NCBI GenBank assembly: GCA_017405675.1
Contig: JAFRAB010000018.1
Location: 1 to 30,312, forward strand
Direction of reading: 5' to 3'
DNA: 30,312 bases
Origin: Erysipelotrichaceae bacterium
GTDB lineage: Bacteria > Bacillota_I > Bacilli_A > Erysipelotrichales > Erysipelotrichaceae
This document shows, piece after piece, positions 27,419 to 30,312 of this stretch. Under the pieces are notes generated by a model. That model was given only the letters and a program-made list of their open reading frames with translations. It did no database searches and was not told where the DNA came from. Each line of letters opens with the position of its first letter. Position 1 is the first letter of the stretch. The translations under genes and the position numbers were made by a program.

Positions 27419-28846
27419 ATGAAAGACAGAACCACCATTACTTTTCACAGCGGCCTGGACTCCATTGGCGGCGTCATAATGGAAGTACGCTATAACAATG
27501 ACCGTGCCTTCTTTGAAGCGGGAACAGCTTACAATCCCGGCTTTGACATGTTTGACGGACATGTAAAGCTGAGAAAGAACTTCATAGCCGATTATCTCTG
27601 GATCAATGAACTGCCAAAAATCAACGGCATATTCGGAAAAGAATACATAAGGGAAAAGTATCCGGAACTGATCAGCGCTGAAGATTATGAAATCGACAAT
27701 CAGGCTTTTTACATTACCCACATGCATCTTGATCACATGCGCATGATGGGCATGATTGCCCCTGGGGTAAAAGTATATCTCTCAGAGCCGGCCCAGAAAC
27801 TGGAAAAAGCCCTGGAAGAAGTTAACCGGGGTGTCGAATCTGTCAGAGGTTTTGTCTTTGACGACATACCTGAAGAAAGCGATGTCGGCAGTATTCATGT
27901 CAGAAAATTCATTCTTAATCACGATTCCTACCAGGACTATTCCTTCTTCATTGAGACACCTGATCTGAAGATCCACCATACCGGTGACGTCTTTGTTTAC
28001 GGTGTATACAGAGATAACATCCTTAAGGAAATAGAATTCCTGAATAATAACAGACCTGATCTGTTAATGTGTGAAGGTACGCGCTTCTTCGCTGCAGTTA
28101 AACCTGAATCCTTCATAAACAATAAAATCGTTCCTTCATTTGAACCGAAAGACGGTCTTATCACCTTTGACCATATGAAGGAAAGAATAATCGAAACCGT
28201 AAACAGTTATCCGGGCATCATCGTCTTTAACTTCTATGAAAGAGAAATGAGCGATGTCATGATATTTACGGAAGTAGCCCGTAAAACAAACCGCGAACTT
28301 ATTTATGAACCGGAAACTGCACACCTTATCAACAGATTCTTCGGATATTCGGTAAATGTAATGGTACCGGATACCTATAAGGAAAAACCTGGTTATATGG
28401 CTGAAATTCTTGAATACAATAACGTCATTACAAAGGAACAGGTAATGAATGAACCGCAGAAATACCTGGTACAGAACACCTATCCAAACAGTCTGGAACT
28501 GCTTGATTACCGTAATATGAAAGCTCTGTACCTGCATCATTCCGGTGTTCCGCTGGGTAACTATGACCCTAAATATCATAATCTGATGAACATCATCAAA
28601 CTTGCCAACATGGATTACATCCGCACCTATGACGGCGAGGACGGCTATTTCTCTCCTCATGCCGAAACATTCCAGATCCTGGCTTACATAAACATTGTCA
28701 ATGCCAGACTGACAGTACCATGCCACAGCGGTAACCGCAAAGCCATGGAAGCCAATCTGACCGTTCCTTACTTCCATGCTGAAAAAGGAATAACCTATGT
28801 GTATGACCGTGAAAACAATACTCTGGAGGTGACAGATCATGAATAA
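27419..28846 (+). CDS. MBL-fold hydrolase, RNase J/beta-CASP-like, paralogue 1
   Basis: This 475-residue protein has metallo-beta-lactamase metal ligands: HMHLDH at 101-106, His168 in NHDSYQD, Asp190 in HHTGD, and a late His436 in VPCHSGN. An acidic residue, Glu219 in LLMCEGTR, sits where beta-CASP enzymes have motif A, and the region from about 235 to 400 could be a beta-CASP-type insertion. This suggests a nuclease or other phosphoesterase. There is no signal peptide and no obvious RNA-binding tail like that of RNase J. It has an SD site GAGGTGAT and overlaps the paralogous gene downstream by 8 bases. The precise function is unknown. Confidence 0.75.
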   Translation: MKDRTTITFHSGLDSIGGVIMEVRYNNDRAFFEAGTAYNPGFDMFDGHVKLRKNFIADYLWINELPKINGIFGKEYIREKYPELISAEDYEIDNQAFYITHMHLDHMRMMGMIAPGVKVYLSEPAQKLEKALEEVNRGVESVRGFVFDDIPEESDVGSIHVRKFILNHDSYQDYSFFIETPDLKIHHTGDVFVYGVYRDNILKEIEFLNNNRPDLLMCEGTRFFAAVKPESFINNKIVPSFEPKDGLITFDHMKERIIETVNSYPGIIVFNFYEREMSDVMIFTEVARKTNRELIYEPETAHLINRFFGYSVNVMVPDTYKEKPGYMAEILEYNNVITKEQVMNEPQKYLVQNTYPNSLELLDYRNMKALYLHHSGVPLGNYDPKYHNLMNIIKLANMDYIRTYDGEDGYFSPHAETFQILAYINIVNARLTVPCHSGNRKAMEANLTVPYFHAEKGITYVYDRENNTLEVTDHE

Positions 28847-30176
28847 GACCAAAGTCAGATTCTACCGCGGCACCCATGGCATGGGTATCGTCATATCCGT
28901 TACCTGTGGCAAAGACAGAGTCATATTTGATTTCGGTGCACCTTTTACCCCTCTGGCTCAGGTCTATGACGGAACACTGCTGCCAAGAAACGTTAACAGA
29001 GTAAAAGATGCCATTCTGCTGGAAAGGATCCCTCCTGTTGAAGGAGTCTTCAGCAGAAAAGATCTTCAGGGTCTGCCGGTTATTTCCTATGAAGAAAGCA
29101 ATCTGAACACAGCTGTTCTGATCTGCCATCTTCATCTGGATCACATGAGTGAAATTGATAAGATTGCTCCTGAAATTCCTGTATACATCCATGAAGATGG
29201 ATTAAAGCTCTTAAAAGCCCTGCAGGAGGTAAGTGAAGAAACCGTCTATCGCAGTTACTCCCCTTTCTGTTATCACGAAACATTCAAAGTCGGACAGATT
29301 TCAGTTACACCTTACTTCTCGGATCATCCATGTCCGGGTTCCGCAGGATTCCTGATTGAAACACCTGACAGTACCGTCTACTATTCCGGTGACATACGTT
29401 TCCATGGACTTGACAGTGAAAAAGCTTTAGCTGAACTTGAGATACTGGCTCAGAAACATATTGATCTGTTAATTGTCGATTCCACTACGACTTCACCTTC
29501 AGAATTTACCGGTGAGATCATTACAGAACAGGACATCTATGACGATATATATGCTCATCTGAAAGACTCAGAAGATCTTGGAGTCTTTAACCAGTATAAC
29601 CGTGATGTTGCCATGATGCAGCACATGAATGACCTGGGAGAGAGGCTGAACAGAACCGTAGTCTGGGAACCTGAATATGCCTATATCCTAAATAAGATGA
29701 CCGGTGCAAAAGTCCCTATATACTGGATAGACAGTCAGCACATACCTGAATGTCTTCAGAACATGAAAGATGATTATCAGACAATACCGTCGCAGGAAAT
29801 CAGAAATCATCCTGAAAAATACCTTATTCAGAACAGTTATGCCAACATTCTGACACTCTCTGACTTTGACGGCTTAAAGGGACAGTACTTCCATCTGTTC
29901 GGTGAACCTCTGGTCAAAGGTCAGAAAGACTATCAGATAATGGTAAACGTTGTAAACAAGCTTAACTGGCAGTTTAACACTTATACCAATCTGTATTCCT
30001 TCTCACACCGGTATCCTGAACACTTAAGAAATCTGATTGACACGATCAATGCCGTAACGGTAGTTGCCGTTCACTCCAGGCATCCGGAAAACCTCGATCC
30101 GGTCAGAAGCATACATTTCTTCCCGGAAGAAAACACAGATTACATACTGGAAAACGGCTTACTGAAACAACAATAA
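28839..30176 (+). CDS. MBL-fold hydrolase, RNase J/beta-CASP-like, paralogue 2
   Basis: This 445-residue paralogue of the preceding protein keeps the metal ligands HLHLDH (97-102), His163 (FSDHPCPGS), Asp185 (YYSGD) and a late His412 (VAVHSRH). Asp in LLIVDSTTT corresponds to the acidic Glu of the first protein. Both share the pattern P-x-KYL-x-QN-x-Y in the second half (EKYLIQNSYANIL here), which shows they arose by duplication. GGAGGTGA lies 6 bases before the ATG, inside the end of the first gene. The overlap suggests matched amounts of the two products, perhaps a heteromer. Neither shows loss of catalytic residues, so this is not an obvious active/inactive pair. A strong terminator follows. 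Confidence 0.75.
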   Translation: MNKTKVRFYRGTHGMGIVISVTCGKDRVIFDFGAPFTPLAQVYDGTLLPRNVNRVKDAILLERIPPVEGVFSRKDLQGLPVISYEESNLNTAVLICHLHLDHMSEIDKIAPEIPVYIHEDGLKLLKALQEVSEETVYRSYSPFCYHETFKVGQISVTPYFSDHPCPGSAGFLIETPDSTVYYSGDIRFHGLDSEKALAELEILAQKHIDLLIVDSTTTSPSEFTGEIITEQDIYDDIYAHLKDSEDLGVFNQYNRDVAMMQHMNDLGERLNRTVVWEPEYAYILNKMTGAKVPIYWIDSQHIPECLQNMKDDYQTIPSQEIRNHPEKYLIQNSYANILTLSDFDGLKGQYFHLFGEPLVKGQKDYQIMVNVVNKLNWQFNTYTNLYSFSHRYPEHLRNLIDTINAVTVVAVHSRHPENLDPVRSIHFFPEENTDYILENGLLKQQ

Positions 30177-30180
30177 CTAT

Positions 30181-30205
30181 CCGCACGTGCAACGTGCGGT
30201 TTTTT
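30181..30205 (+). terminator. Rho-independent terminator of the MBL-fold gene pair
   Basis: CCGCACGT (30181-30188) pairs with ACGTGCGG (30192-30199) around a three-base GCA loop, followed by six Ts. It begins four bases after the stop codon. Confidence 0.93.
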
Positions 30206-30312
30206 GGCTCCCCTGTAAGGGCCTTTACCGCACGGCGACCCTCAAGGGTCTTGTGATGTCCGACAACCGTGCTCTGCACTATGGCTTACCCCTTAAAGGG
30301 GTCCTTATACTC
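30206..30312. other. GC-rich cluster of inverted repeats, possible structured RNA or element end (cut by window edge)
   Basis: No gene is visible, but the stretch is full of pairings. GCACGG (30230-30235) pairs with CCGTGC (30267-30272) and encloses a hairpin GACCCT/AGGGTC (30237-30250) and TTGT/ACAA (30251-30266), which together would form a three-way junction. ACCCC/GGGGT (30288-30302) is another hairpin, and GTAAGG/CCTTTAC around 30215-30228 a further one. CGTGCGGT of the preceding terminator could instead pair with ACCGCACG (30227-30234). The strand and nature are unknown, because the region continues beyond the window. Confidence 0.4.

Noticed and set aside
28136..28852. Long antisense open frame of 238 codons on the minus strand within the first MBL-fold gene
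   Set aside because: It lies opposite a gene with clear catalytic motifs and SD site, shows no recognisable domain and no good SD site. It is a shadow frame, as are the other long antisense frames, for example at 16649-17080, 18630-19073 and 22249-22692.

Overview
The window looks like ordinary chromosome from a low-to-moderate-GC member of the Bacillota. Shine-Dalgarno (SD) sites are strong, promoters resemble sigma-A, TGA is used as a stop, and the gene order tsaC-glyA-upp-atpI-atpBEF...GDC matches the Bacillus subtilis arrangement. Erysipelotrichia or a related class is my guess, not a demonstrated placement. No phage, transposase, CRISPR array, tRNA or rRNA was recognised.

Layout. About 0.1-5.7 kb (minus): an Ugp/MalFGK-type solute importer operon (binding lipoprotein, alkaline-phosphatase-superfamily phosphodiesterase, ATPase, two permeases), ending in a clear terminator. 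5.7-7.8 kb (minus): a membrane-anchored alpha/beta hydrolase with a multi-span C-terminal domain and its own promoter. 7.8-11.5 kb (minus): a phosphonate-type importer phnD-phnC-phnE-phnE, with a terminator between the binding protein and the rest. 11.6-13.3 kb (minus): a MuiA-like DUF4139 protein followed by a 56-residue membrane protein. 13.4-13.9 kb (plus): a divergent MarR-type regulator with a perfect palindromic operator. 14.0-20.2 kb (minus): the F-type ATP synthase operon. 20.2-24.4 kb (minus): a MarR regulator and a heterodimeric ABC exporter. 24.5-27.3 kb (minus): tsaC-glyA-upp-atpI. 27.4-30.2 kb (plus): two overlapping paralogous metallo-beta-lactamase-fold hydrolase genes. 30.2 kb to the end: a strong terminator and a run of GC-rich inverted repeats cut by the window edge.

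The most unusual part is the ATP synthase. Its delta and alpha subunits are one continuous 685-residue polypeptide, which conflicts with the usual one-delta/three-alpha stoichiometry. Its c subunit has two membrane carboxylates (Glu24 and Glu57, 33 residues apart) plus Thr58 and Tyr62, the pattern of the Na+-driven two-carboxylate rotor known from Fusobacterium nucleatum. The MarR/ABC-exporter cassette sits between atpI and atpB, splitting an otherwise conserved gene order.

The first 11.5 kb may form an organophosphorus-scavenging neighbourhood. The importer resembles the glycerol-3-phosphate/glycerophosphodiester system, its operon holds a cytoplasmic phosphodiesterase where E. coli has ugpQ, and a phosphonate-type importer lies nearby. 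Substrates are inferred from family membership only.
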